Assembly (NCBI GenBank): GCA_017543805.1
Contig: JAFYFK010000138.1
Span: forward strand, 1 to 19,287
DNA from: Bacillota bacterium
Lineage (GTDB): Bacteria; Bacillota; Clostridia; Peptostreptococcales; Anaerovoracaceae
DNA length: 19,287 nucleotides
Reading direction: 5' to 3'
Position numbers and translations under genes: made by a program. The notes beneath the pieces are model-generated. The model was given only the letters and a program-made list of their open reading frames with translations. It did not search any database and had not been told where the DNA came from. This document shows positions 1 to 7,550 of the stretch, one piece after another; the stretch's first letter is position 1, and the number at the start of each line of letters is the position of its first letter.

Positions 1-4
1 GCTC

Positions 5-24
5 AAGTGGTGTAAAGTGGAGTT
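5..24 (+). promoter_or_regulatory. Candidate MraZ operator (tandem 10-bp repeats)
   Basis: Two direct copies of AAGTGGNGT start 10 bp apart (5-13 and 15-23), just upstream of the mraZ ribosome binding site. MraZ proteins are known to bind short G-rich direct repeats with 10-bp periodicity upstream of their own gene (TGGGN in E. coli, AAAGTG-type in mollicutes), and the second copy here reads AAAGTGG. The window begins at this point, so more copies and the promoter may lie to the left. Autoregulation of the operon by MraZ is an inference from family knowledge. Confidence 0.55.
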
Positions 25-35
25 ACCGTTTTAGT

Positions 36-41
36 AGGAGG
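36..41 (+). promoter_or_regulatory. Ribosome binding site of mraZ (decides a TTG start)
   Basis: A perfect AGGAGG lies 10 nt before TTG at 52, but 16 nt before the first ATG at 58. The spacing therefore favours the TTG, and the resulting N-terminus (MLMGTYQ) matches the MFMGEYQ start typical of MraZ. Confidence 0.6.
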
Positions 42-51
42 ACTTTACCCC

Positions 52-483
52 TTGTTGATGGGCACTTATCAGAACTCAATAGACGCAAAGAACCGCTTCA
101 GCGTTCCTGCAAAATTCAGGGACGAGCTTGGCGGCCGCTGTGTTCTGACAAGGGGACTTGACGACTGTCTGGAGATCTATCCGATGTCTACCTGGAATAA
201 GCAGGAAGAGGACTTCGCGAGGCTTCCGAGGTCGGACGAAAAGGCGAGAGCCTATCTTCGCTACACCTACGCCAACGCCGTGGAATGCGATATCGACAAG
301 CAGGGCAGGACGGTCCTTCCGCAGTTCCTCAGGGAAGTCGCCCACATCGAGAAGGATCTCGTGACCATAGGCATGCGCGACCGCATAGAGATCTGGGCAA
401 GAGACGTCTACGAGCAGGACCGCAACGGCGGCAAGCTCACAGCAGAAGACCTCGCCGTGATCGGCGACAAGTATCAGGTGTAG
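52..483 (+). CDS. mraZ: Transcriptional regulator MraZ
   Basis: This is the first gene of the dcw cluster, encoding a 143-residue DNA-binding protein of the usual family length. MraZ forms ring-shaped oligomers built from two SpoVT/AbrB-like folds per chain. Both copies of the DxxxR signature are visible: D11-A-K-N-R15 followed by SVPAKFR, and D82-K-Q-G-R86 followed by TVLP. In studied bacteria MraZ binds repeats upstream of its own operon and controls its transcription; matching repeats are present here. The start is taken as TTG because of the AGGAGG spacing and the MLMG N-terminus; ATG at 58 is the alternative. rsmH begins 3 nt after the stop, so the two are translationally linked, as in most bacteria. 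Confidence 0.95.
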   Translation: MLMGTYQNSIDAKNRFSVPAKFRDELGGRCVLTRGLDDCLEIYPMSTWNKQEEDFARLPRSDEKARAYLRYTYANAVECDIDKQGRTVLPQFLREVAHIEKDLVTIGMRDRIEIWARDVYEQDRNGGKLTAEDLAVIGDKYQV

Positions 484-486
484 CTG

Positions 487-1422
487 ATGGAATTCAGCCA
501 TTTGCCCGTCCTGTACAGCGAGGTGATGGACGCGCTGGCCGTAAAGCCTGACGGCATCTACCTCGACGGGACGCTCGGCGGCGGAGGTCATTCCGAGGGC
601 ATATGTCAAAGGCTTTCCGAAAACGGGACCCTTATAGGGGTGGACAGAGACAAAGACGCGCTGAACGCCGCTGAAAAGCGGCTTCAACCATATAAAAACA
701 ACAAGATCTTCGTTCAGAGCAACTACGCGGACGTAAAACTGATCCTGCGGGAACAGGGGGTCTCCGGACTCGACGGAGCGCTGCTGGACCTGGGGGTGTC
801 GAGCTTCCAGCTGGACAATCCGGAAAGAGGCTTCTCGTACATGCACGACGCGCCTCTGGATATGAGGATGAACGCTGATGACAGCTTTACCGCCGAGGAC
901 GTGGTCAACGGCTACAGCGAAGCGGAGCTGACGAAGATCATTAAGGATTACGGCGAGGAACGCTGGGCGGCGCGCATAGCGCAGTTCATCGTAAAAGCCA
1001 GAAAAGACAAACGCCTGACAAGTACTTACGAGCTTGTGGATGTAATAAAAGCCGCGATACCGGCAAAGGCCAGAAGGGAAGGCCCTCACCCGGCAAAGCG
1101 CACGTTCCAGGCGATACGCATCGAGGTGAACGACGAGCTCGGGCAGCTGGAGCGCTCGATAAACGACTTTATCGACGTTCTGAACCCCGGAGGACGGCTG
1201 GTCGTCATAAGCTTCCACTCCCTCGAGGACAGGATCATAAAAGAGGCCTTTAAAAAACGCCTCGACCCGTGCACATGTCCGCCGGAGTTTCCGGTATGTG
1301 TGTGCGGAAAGGTGGCAGATGTAAAGAAAGTCACCGGGAAGCCCGTAACGGCTTCCGAAGAGGAACTTGAGCAGAACCCCAGAGCCCGCAGCGCAAAGCT
1401 GAGAGTGCTGGAAAAGTTGTAG
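487..1422 (+). CDS. rsmH: 16S rRNA (cytosine(1402)-N4)-methyltransferase RsmH
   Basis: This cytoplasmic SAM-dependent enzyme (formerly MraW) methylates N4 of C1402 in 16S rRNA, in the decoding centre. The protein has 311 residues, normal for the family. It starts with the typical FSHLPVLYSEVM segment. The glycine-rich SAM-binding loop DGTLGGGGHS is at residues 27-36, followed by GVDRDKDAL. Further family blocks are LLDLGVSSFQLD, the PHPAKRTFQAIRIEVNDEL stretch, and ISFHSLEDRIIK near residue 240. A Cys-rich patch (CTCPPEFPVCVCGK) near the C-terminus is usual in Gram-positive RsmH. It sits directly after mraZ, the conserved order, with no strong ribosome binding site of its own, so translation is probably coupled. 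Confidence 0.97.
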   Translation: MEFSHLPVLYSEVMDALAVKPDGIYLDGTLGGGGHSEGICQRLSENGTLIGVDRDKDALNAAEKRLQPYKNNKIFVQSNYADVKLILREQGVSGLDGALLDLGVSSFQLDNPERGFSYMHDAPLDMRMNADDSFTAEDVVNGYSEAELTKIIKDYGEERWAARIAQFIVKARKDKRLTSTYELVDVIKAAIPAKARREGPHPAKRTFQAIRIEVNDELGQLERSINDFIDVLNPGGRLVVISFHSLEDRIIKEAFKKRLDPCTCPPEFPVCVCGKVADVKKVTGKPVTASEEELEQNPRARSAKLRVLEKL

Positions 1423-1440
1423 ACCGCAGAGGACAGCAGG

Positions 1441-1764
1441 ATGAAGAAAAGAGATCAGGCCAGAATAATAATCTACATGCTTGCGCTTTGTCTTATGTTT
1501 ATTGTTGCAGTAGGCATCAACGCGTACAGCGCCAAGGTGCAGTACGACATAAATATGCTCAACAGGCAGATCTCCGAGACCCAGACTGATATCAGGACCC
1601 TCGAGGTCCGGATCAAGAGCGCTTCCAACATCACAAATGTTGAGGGACGCGCCAGGGAACTCGGTTTTGTTTATCCTGAATTCGACCAGCTCAGATACCT
1701 TGCGGCAAACGAAAAGCCCATGCACGACTTTGCTCTTGCGCTTATGGAAGCCGCTTACGATTAG
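1441..1764 (+). CDS. ftsL: Cell division protein FtsL (septum formation initiator family)
   Basis: This is a 107-residue bitopic membrane protein. A short basic cytoplasmic tail (MKKRDQAR) is followed by one membrane segment at about residues 9-28, then a heptad-rich coiled coil at about 33-60 and the NVEGRARELGF motif common to FtsL/DivIC proteins. FtsL forms a complex with DivIB/FtsQ and DivIC that recruits and activates the septal PBP and SEDS synthase. Sequence conservation in FtsL is weak, so the call rests on topology, size and position between rsmH and the class B PBP. AGAGGA lies about 7 nt before the ATG. The PBP gene starts 6 nt after the stop. Confidence 0.85.
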   Translation: MKKRDQARIIIYMLALCLMFIVAVGINAYSAKVQYDINMLNRQISETQTDIRTLEVRIKSASNITNVEGRARELGFVYPEFDQLRYLAANEKPMHDFALALMEAAYD

Positions 1765-1770
1765 TTCGTC

Positions 1771-3828
1771 ATGAAAGCGATTGCGACGACTCATAAGAAC
1801 AGAACACGCTTAATTTTTGTATTTCTGGTCATCTGCGCCTGCATGCTTGCCCTTGCGGTAAGACTGGGTTACCAGATGCTTATCCGCGGCGATGAATACG
1901 CGCAGCGCGCGACCCGTCAGCAGACGAGGGACAGCGTGGTGCTCGCGACCCGCGGTTCCATTCTCGACCGCAACGGCAGCGAGCTTGCCATAAGCGCCAC
2001 CACAAACACCATCTGGGTCCGCCCGGACAGCGTAAAAGGCAACGGCAAGAACGACGAAGAGATCCAGTTAAACATCTACACCGAAGCCAACACCCTCGCC
2101 AATCTGCTCCATATGGATTACGAGGAAGTGAGGTCGATCATCACTTCTGACAGAAAACTTCTCAAGGTCGCCAAGAACGTCGATAAAGAAGACGCAGAAA
2201 AGATACGCGCGGCCAAGCTTGCGGGAATAGAGATCGTTGAAGACGCCAAGAGGTATTATCCTCTGGGCATTTTTGCGTCTCACGTAATAGGCACCACCAC
2301 GGACGACAACGTCGGACTTCTGGGGCTCGAGAATTACTACAACAGATACCTGGCGGGCATTAACGGCAGAGAGATCTCCAGCAAGGACAGCAGGTCCAAC
2401 GCCATAACCTACGGAACCAGCAAATTCTACGGCGCCCAGGACGGCTACACCCTGGTCACGACCATCGACGAGAATATCCAGTACATCGTGGAAAGGCATA
2501 TCGCCGAGTGCAAGGAGACCACAAAGGGAAAGCGCGTAATGTGCCTTGTTATGGAACCGAAGACCGCTTCCGTACTGGCGATGGCGCAGACCGACGAATA
2601 CGACCCCAACGACCCCCGTTCGCCTGTAGGCACGGAAGAGGACAAGGCCGCGTTCGAGGAGATGACCGACGCTGAAAAGGTCAATTACTGGAACACTATC
2701 TGGCGCAATTTCTGCATAACCGATACCTACGAGCCCGGTTCCACGTTTAAGCTCATCACAACTTCCATAGCCCTCGACAAGGGCGTTACATATCCGGAAG
2801 AGACCTTCTACTGCAACTCGGCCATCACCGTTGCCGGGCAGAAGCTCAAGTGCTGGTACTATCCGAGGTCGCACGGTCAGGAGACGCTCGTCACGGCTGT
2901 CGAAAATTCCTGCAACCCCGTAATGGTGCAGCTCGCGCAGAGACTCGGGCTTACCAGGTATTACGAAGGCCTCGATTCATTCGCCCTTACAGAACGCACC
3001 GGAATAGATTACCCGGGCGAAAGCTTCAACATCCTGCAGAACAAATCCACCGCCGGTCCGGTAGGCCTTGCTACCATGGCTTACGGCCAGGGCATAGCGG
3101 TGACCCCGATATCCCTCGTAACGGCTATCTCTTCCATCGCAAACGAAGGAAAGCTCATGAAGCCGCACTTCATAAAGGAGCTGAGGGATTCCGAAGGCAA
3201 CCTGGTCGATGAATATCAGCCTGTAATACGAAACATTTCGATGTCCGCCCAGACCGCGGCCGACATGCTCAAGATAATGGAAGACGTCGTAGGCGAGGGC
3301 GGCGGCGGAACCGCCAAGATAGCCGGATACCGCATCGGTGGCAAGACCGGTACAGCGCAGAAGCCTGAGGGCGGCGGATATTCCAAGACCGACGTTTACG
3401 GCTCGTTTATAGGGATCGCGCCGATCGACGACCCGAAATTCGCGATCCTGGTAGTTGTCGATTCTCCCCGCGGAGTGCTTTACGGCAGCCAGACAGCGGC
3501 TCCCTGCGCAAGGGAGATCATGAAGGAGATCTTCACCTACATGGGCATCGAGCCAAATTACACCGAAGAAGAGCTCGAAGCCATAGGCAAGTCCAAGGTC
3601 GAGGTCCCCGATCTTACAGGCCGCAGCGCGGAAAACGCCATCGGCGTGCTCGGCGGCAAATACCTCGGATACACATTTGCTCCGGCAATTGAGGATTACA
3701 AAAACCTTATAGTCACCGACCAGTATCCCAAGCCCGGGACGGAAGTGACCAAGGGCACCAAAGTCACGATATATTATGAGACCGAACCGGGAGAGGATGA
3801 AGACTCCGGCGAGGACGTGGAGGACTGA
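1771..3828 (+). CDS. Class B penicillin-binding protein, SpoVD/FtsI type, with one PASTA domain
   Basis: This is a 685-residue septal peptidoglycan transpeptidase. One N-terminal membrane anchor (about residues 13-32) is followed by the dimerisation domain starting at RGSILDRNG (61-69). The transpeptidase domain carries all three active-site motifs: S324-T-F-K327 (nucleophile S324), S380-C-N382 and K525-T-G527. A single PASTA domain covers about 609-672 and ends in an acidic tail. One PASTA domain matches B. subtilis SpoVD (PbpB has two), but no second class B PBP is in the cluster, so this is probably the vegetative divisome enzyme; the cell's sporulation state is unknown. It works with the SEDS protein encoded further on. 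No ribosome binding site is visible, so translation is likely coupled to ftsL. Its TGA shares one base with the murF ATG. Confidence 0.93.
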   Translation: MKAIATTHKNRTRLIFVFLVICACMLALAVRLGYQMLIRGDEYAQRATRQQTRDSVVLATRGSILDRNGSELAISATTNTIWVRPDSVKGNGKNDEEIQLNIYTEANTLANLLHMDYEEVRSIITSDRKLLKVAKNVDKEDAEKIRAAKLAGIEIVEDAKRYYPLGIFASHVIGTTTDDNVGLLGLENYYNRYLAGINGREISSKDSRSNAITYGTSKFYGAQDGYTLVTTIDENIQYIVERHIAECKETTKGKRVMCLVMEPKTASVLAMAQTDEYDPNDPRSPVGTEEDKAAFEEMTDAEKVNYWNTIWRNFCITDTYEPGSTFKLITTSIALDKGVTYPEETFYCNSAITVAGQKLKCWYYPRSHGQETLVTAVENSCNPVMVQLAQRLGLTRYYEGLDSFALTERTGIDYPGESFNILQNKSTAGPVGLATMAYGQGIAVTPISLVTAISSIANEGKLMKPHFIKELRDSEGNLVDEYQPVIRNISMSAQTAADMLKIMEDVVGEGGGGTAKIAGYRIGGKTGTAQKPEGGGYSKTDVYGSFIGIAPIDDPKFAILVVVDSPRGVLYGSQTAAPCAREIMKEIFTYMGIEPNYTEEELEAIGKSKVEVPDLTGRSAENAIGVLGGKYLGYTFAPAIEDYKNLIVTDQYPKPGTEVTKGTKVTIYYETEPGEDEDSGEDVED

Positions 3829-5234
3829 TGAAGAAGACCGATATTTTATTCCTCGCCGACGCCTGCGCGGCGGACATACTGGGTGACAGTTCCGTTTATG
3901 TGGACAACGTCGTCATCGACTCGCGCGCGGCGCGCGAAGGATCGCTGTTCGTCTGCGTGATAGGCGAGGTCAACGACGGCCACAATTACGTCGAAAAAGC
4001 CTATGAGAACGGCTGCAGGGCGTTCCTTATGTCAAGGGAGACCGTGGCGGACATGTTCAGCGAGGCTCATCCGGACGCCTGCGTGGCGCTGGCCGACGAT
4101 ACCCAGAAGGCCTTCAAGCAGATGGCTTCCGCGTATCTTTCGCAGTTCCCCGTAAAGCGCATCGGCGTGACCGGAAGCGTCGGAAAGACTACCACCAGGA
4201 TGCTCGTGACCGCCGTGCTGTCCGAAAAGTTCAAAACCGTATGCAGCGAAAAGAACTACAATACGCACCTCGGCCTGTGCATGACCTGTTTCCTTGCTGA
4301 TGAGAGCACGGAAGCAGTGGTTTTTGAGATGGGAATGGACAGACCGGGCGAGATAGCCGGCTACTGTGAATGGATAAGGCCGGACGTGGCTGTGATAACT
4401 AACATCGGGGAATCTCATATGGAATACCTCGGAAGCCGCAGCGCAATAGCGGACGCCAAGCTGGAGATAACCTCCTTCCTTAAACCCGGAGCGCCTCTGT
4501 TCTACATACCGGACGGCGAGTTCCTGACCAAGGAGGAGATCAGAAAGCGCAGCTACGGCGAATTTTCGCTCCATCCCGTGCTGGAAAAGGGCGGGGACGT
4601 ACAAATCACCTCTTATGAGGATAAGGGCCGTGACGGAAGCGATTTTACGGTCAGAATAGGCAGCGTGGAGCAGCGCATGCACCTCGGCCTGCTTGGAGAA
4701 CACAACGTGCGGAACGCGGCCCTCGCCGCCGCGGTCGGCAATTATTACGGAATTTCCTGCCCCAAGATAGCCCATGCGTTCGCGGGCATGAGCGCTTTTG
4801 AGGGGCGACTCAGCGCAATGGACGTGGGAGGCATCCTGCTTATAGACGACAGCTATAACGCCTCCCCCGCATCCATGCTCGCCGCGCTGAACATACTGGC
4901 CAGCATGCCCACTGACAGGCATGTGGCTGTCATTTCCGACATGCGCGAGCTCGGTCCGGCCGAGGAAACAGGGCATTACAGGGTCGGGCAGCGCGCTGCC
5001 GAACTCGGCATAGACCTTGTGATCGCCGCCGGCGCAAACAGGGATATATACGCCCGCGGAATGGCCGATAACGGAGCGGAAAAGCGGATCATAGGCTGCG
5101 CGGACGCGCAGCAGGCCGCGGAGACGGCGCTCAAGCTGATCCATCCGGGAGACGCGGTGCTCGTCAAGGGTTCCAATTCGACGCGGATCTCGCTCGTCGC
5201 TGAAGAAATAAGGAAGGAGTACTCCGGAAAATGA
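3828..5234 (+). CDS. murF: UDP-N-acetylmuramoyl-tripeptide--D-alanyl-D-alanine ligase MurF
   Basis: This cytoplasmic ATP-dependent ligase adds D-Ala-D-Ala to UDP-MurNAc-tripeptide, the last cytoplasmic step of precursor synthesis. The 468 residues show the three-domain Mur ligase plan: an N-terminal substrate domain (VDNVVIDSRAAREGSLFV near 25-43), the ATP-binding P-loop GSVGKTT at 116-122, EMGMDRPGEI near 167-176, TNIGESHMEYLGS near 191-203, a lysine at 211 in ADAKLEI at the place of the carbamylated lysine, and the C-terminal IDDSYNASPASMLAAL block. The last block distinguishes MurF from MurE and MurC. GGAGG at 3819-3823 lies 4 nt before the ATG. The stop overlaps the mraY start by 4 nt (ATGA). 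murE, which often lies between spoVD and murF, is absent. Confidence 0.96.
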   Translation: MKKTDILFLADACAADILGDSSVYVDNVVIDSRAAREGSLFVCVIGEVNDGHNYVEKAYENGCRAFLMSRETVADMFSEAHPDACVALADDTQKAFKQMASAYLSQFPVKRIGVTGSVGKTTTRMLVTAVLSEKFKTVCSEKNYNTHLGLCMTCFLADESTEAVVFEMGMDRPGEIAGYCEWIRPDVAVITNIGESHMEYLGSRSAIADAKLEITSFLKPGAPLFYIPDGEFLTKEEIRKRSYGEFSLHPVLEKGGDVQITSYEDKGRDGSDFTVRIGSVEQRMHLGLLGEHNVRNAALAAAVGNYYGISCPKIAHAFAGMSAFEGRLSAMDVGGILLIDDSYNASPASMLAALNILASMPTDRHVAVISDMRELGPAEETGHYRVGQRAAELGIDLVIAAGANRDIYARGMADNGAEKRIIGCADAQQAAETALKLIHPGDAVLVKGSNSTRISLVAEEIRKEYSGK

Positions 5235-6196
5235 GCACAGCGCTTAAGGTAATACTGAGCCTTGTCGGCACATACGCGCTTACTGCCGCGGCGGTTCCGG
5301 TGCTTCTGCCTCTGCTTATCCGCCTCAAGGCCGGACAGAGCATAAGGGAAGACGGGCCTGCGGCGCACATGGCAAAAAGCGGCACTCCGACCATCGGAGG
5401 CCTGTCCTTTGTTTTTGCGATAGTTATCGCGAACCTCATTATAAGCGGCGTCAACAGCGACACCGCGGCAATGCTCACCGGGCTTCTGGGCTACGGGGCG
5501 ATAGGTTTTGCGGACGATTATATAAAGGTCGTCAAAAAGCGCAATCTGGGGCTTACAGCCATACAGAAGATAGTGCTGCAGCTGGCGGTCGCCATACTGA
5601 TCTCCTGGTACGCGTCGGGAAGCGGCACGACGATATTCATCCCGTTCGTTAAGACGACATTCGACCTCGGATGGTTCTACATACCGTTTATGGTGTTCAT
5701 CTTCCTGGCCATGAGCAATTCCGTCAACCTGACGGACGGGCTCGACGGGCTTGCGTCCAGCGTCACGGCGGTCTGCGCAGCCTGCTTTGCCGTCATAGGC
5801 TACGCGGCCGGGGCGGGGAGCATGGCCTGCTTTGCGGCGTCAGTCTGCGGCGGCTGCCTGGGTTTCCTGCTTTACAACAGGCATCCCGCAAAGCTGTTTA
5901 TGGGCGATACCGGATCCATGGCGCTCGGCGGCGCTCTTGCCGCGGCTGCTATAGTTTCCGGATATGAGCTGCTGCTTCCCATAGCGGGCGGCATATACGT
6001 GGCCGAGGCCGTCTCGGTCATCATACAGGTCTTTGTATTTAAGACGCAGAACGGAAGGCGCTTCTTCCGCATGGCGCCTCTGCACCACCACTACGAGCTT
6101 GGCGGCTGGGAGGAGGTAAAGGTCGTAAGGGTATTTACACTCGTGACCTTTGCGCTGTGCCTGCTGGCGCTCGCCGGAGTTCTGTCGGTAAGATAG
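5231..6196 (+). CDS. mraY: Phospho-N-acetylmuramoyl-pentapeptide-transferase MraY
   Basis: This integral membrane enzyme transfers phospho-MurNAc-pentapeptide from UDP to undecaprenyl phosphate, making lipid I. The 321-residue protein is hydrophobic with about ten membrane segments. Family landmarks are present in order: GQSIREDGPAAHMAKSGTPT (35-54), the Mg-binding DDY at 95-97, NLTDGLDGL at 166-174 with its catalytic aspartates, MGDTGS at 224-229 and the cytoplasmic HHH triad at 285-287 followed by YELGGW. The ATG overlaps the murF stop; GGAAGGAG just upstream serves as the ribosome binding site. murD follows 7 nt after the stop, so substrate supply and lipid I formation are co-expressed. 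Confidence 0.97.
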   Translation: MSTALKVILSLVGTYALTAAAVPVLLPLLIRLKAGQSIREDGPAAHMAKSGTPTIGGLSFVFAIVIANLIISGVNSDTAAMLTGLLGYGAIGFADDYIKVVKKRNLGLTAIQKIVLQLAVAILISWYASGSGTTIFIPFVKTTFDLGWFYIPFMVFIFLAMSNSVNLTDGLDGLASSVTAVCAACFAVIGYAAGAGSMACFAASVCGGCLGFLLYNRHPAKLFMGDTGSMALGGALAAAAIVSGYELLLPIAGGIYVAEAVSVIIQVFVFKTQNGRRFFRMAPLHHHYELGGWEEVKVVRVFTLVTFALCLLALAGVLSVR

Positions 6197-6203
6197 GAAT
6201 GAC

Positions 6204-7550
6204 ATGGATAAGATCCTTATAATCGGGCTGGGGCGCTCAGGCCTTGCGGCGGCTGAACTTTTAAGAAACGAAGCCTCCGTGAGCATTTGGGACAGCAAGC
6301 CCGAGGAAAAACTGAACAAAGATGACGTTGCCCTGCTGAGAAGTCAGGGCATATGCTGTTATTTCGGGGACGCTCCGGACGCGGCCGGCTGGGACAAAGT
6401 GGTCCTGAGCCCCGGCGTTCCGGTCGAGCTTCCCTTTGTGCGCGAAGCGCGCCTGAACGGCGCGGAGATAAGCGGGGAACTCGAACAGGCCTACGAGCAC
6501 TGCAGGGGACGTTTTATAGCTATCACCGGGACCAACGGAAAGACCACGGTCACGACGCTCGTCGGAGAGATGGTCAAAGCCGCCGGACTGGACTGCAGGG
6601 TGGCAGGGAACATAGGCATCCCTCTCGCGTCTCTCTGCGCGGACGCGGGTCCTGATACTCTTATGGTCACTGAGGTTTCGAGCTTTCAACTGGAAACGGC
6701 GGACAGGTTCCACCCGTTCGTGTCGGCTGTGCTGAACGTCACGCCGGACCACCTCGACCGCCACAAGACCTTCGAAAGATACGCGGATCTGAAAGCTTCC
6801 GTAACCAAAAACCAGACAAAAGGGGATTACTTTATATATAATTATTCAGATGAGCATTGCCAGCGGACGGCTGCTTACTGCAAGGCCAGGGCGGTCCCGT
6901 TCTTTGCGGACGGCGAGCTCGCTTTCGGCGCGTTCTGCCTTGACGGCAGGCTTTTTGTCAGGGATGACGAAGGCTGCGCCGAGCTCTGCAGGGCTGACGA
7001 GCTGCAGATCCCGGGTCACCATAACCTCGAGAACGCTCTCGCCGCGGCTGCCTGCGCGTATTTTGCCGGAGTCCCGGCGGACGCCATAAGCCGCACGCTC
7101 AGGGAATTCAAGGGCGTGGAGCACAGGATAGAGCTGATCTGCGAGCGCAAGGGCGTGCGCTACATCAACGATTCCAAGGGCACGAACCCGGATTCCTCTA
7201 TCAAGGCGATCGAAGCCGTCAACACGCCTATACTTCTGATCGCCGGCGGATACGAAAAGAATTCCGATTTTACGGAGTTCATCGAATCTTTTAACGGGAA
7301 GGTCAAGGATCTCCTGCTGATCGGAGCGACCGCGAAAAGATTTGCCGATACGGCAATTGACTGCGGCTTTCCCAAGGACCGCATCTTCTTCTGCGACAGC
7401 ATGAAGGAATGCGTTCAGAAGGCTTCGCTGCTGGCAGAAAAAGGGGATACCGTCCTGCTTTCACCCGCAAGCGCCAGTTGGGGCATGTATAATAACTACG
7501 AGGAGCGCGGCGATGACTTCAGAAGGCTCGCGCTTGCTCTCGACGACTGA
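6204..7550 (+). CDS. murD: UDP-N-acetylmuramoylalanine--D-glutamate ligase MurD
   Basis: This cytoplasmic ATP-dependent ligase adds D-glutamate to UDP-MurNAc-L-Ala. The protein is 448 residues, the usual size. The N-terminal Rossmann-like domain begins ILIIGLGRSGLAAAELL. The ATP P-loop is GTNGKTT at 109-115. EVSSFQLE (157-164) and NVTPDHLDRH (178-187) are MurD-specific blocks. The C-terminal domain carries GVEHRIE, NDSKGTNPDS, LIAGGYEKNSDF and SPASASWGMYNNYEERGDDF. AGGA lies 6 nt before the start. The EERG codons near the 3' end contain a GAGGAG that may serve as ribosome binding site for the overlapping ftsW start. Confidence 0.97.
   Translation: MDKILIIGLGRSGLAAAELLRNEASVSIWDSKPEEKLNKDDVALLRSQGICCYFGDAPDAAGWDKVVLSPGVPVELPFVREARLNGAEISGELEQAYEHCRGRFIAITGTNGKTTVTTLVGEMVKAAGLDCRVAGNIGIPLASLCADAGPDTLMVTEVSSFQLETADRFHPFVSAVLNVTPDHLDRHKTFERYADLKASVTKNQTKGDYFIYNYSDEHCQRTAAYCKARAVPFFADGELAFGAFCLDGRLFVRDDEGCAELCRADELQIPGHHNLENALAAAACAYFAGVPADAISRTLREFKGVEHRIELICERKGVRYINDSKGTNPDSSIKAIEAVNTPILLIAGGYEKNSDFTEFIESFNGKVKDLLLIGATAKRFADTAIDCGFPKDRIFFCDSMKECVQKASLLAEKGDTVLLSPASASWGMYNNYEERGDDFRRLALALDD
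7500..7505 (+). promoter_or_regulatory. Possible ribosome binding site of ftsW inside murD
   Basis: GAGGAG sits 7 nt before ATG 7513. It lies in the codons for the conserved EER residues of MurD, so it may partly be coincidence. The alternative in-frame ATG at 7552 has no recognisable ribosome binding site. Confidence 0.4.

Noticed and set aside
76..1794. A 572-codon open frame on the - strand across mraZ, rsmH and ftsL.
   Set aside because: It is antisense to three well-supported genes, spans their boundaries, has no recognisable protein features, and is explained by codon bias of the sense genes.
4032..5144. A 370-codon - strand frame within murF, and similar frames within ftsW and murD.
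   Set aside because: These are fully contained in intact conserved genes, with no promoter or ribosome binding site and no recognisable domains.
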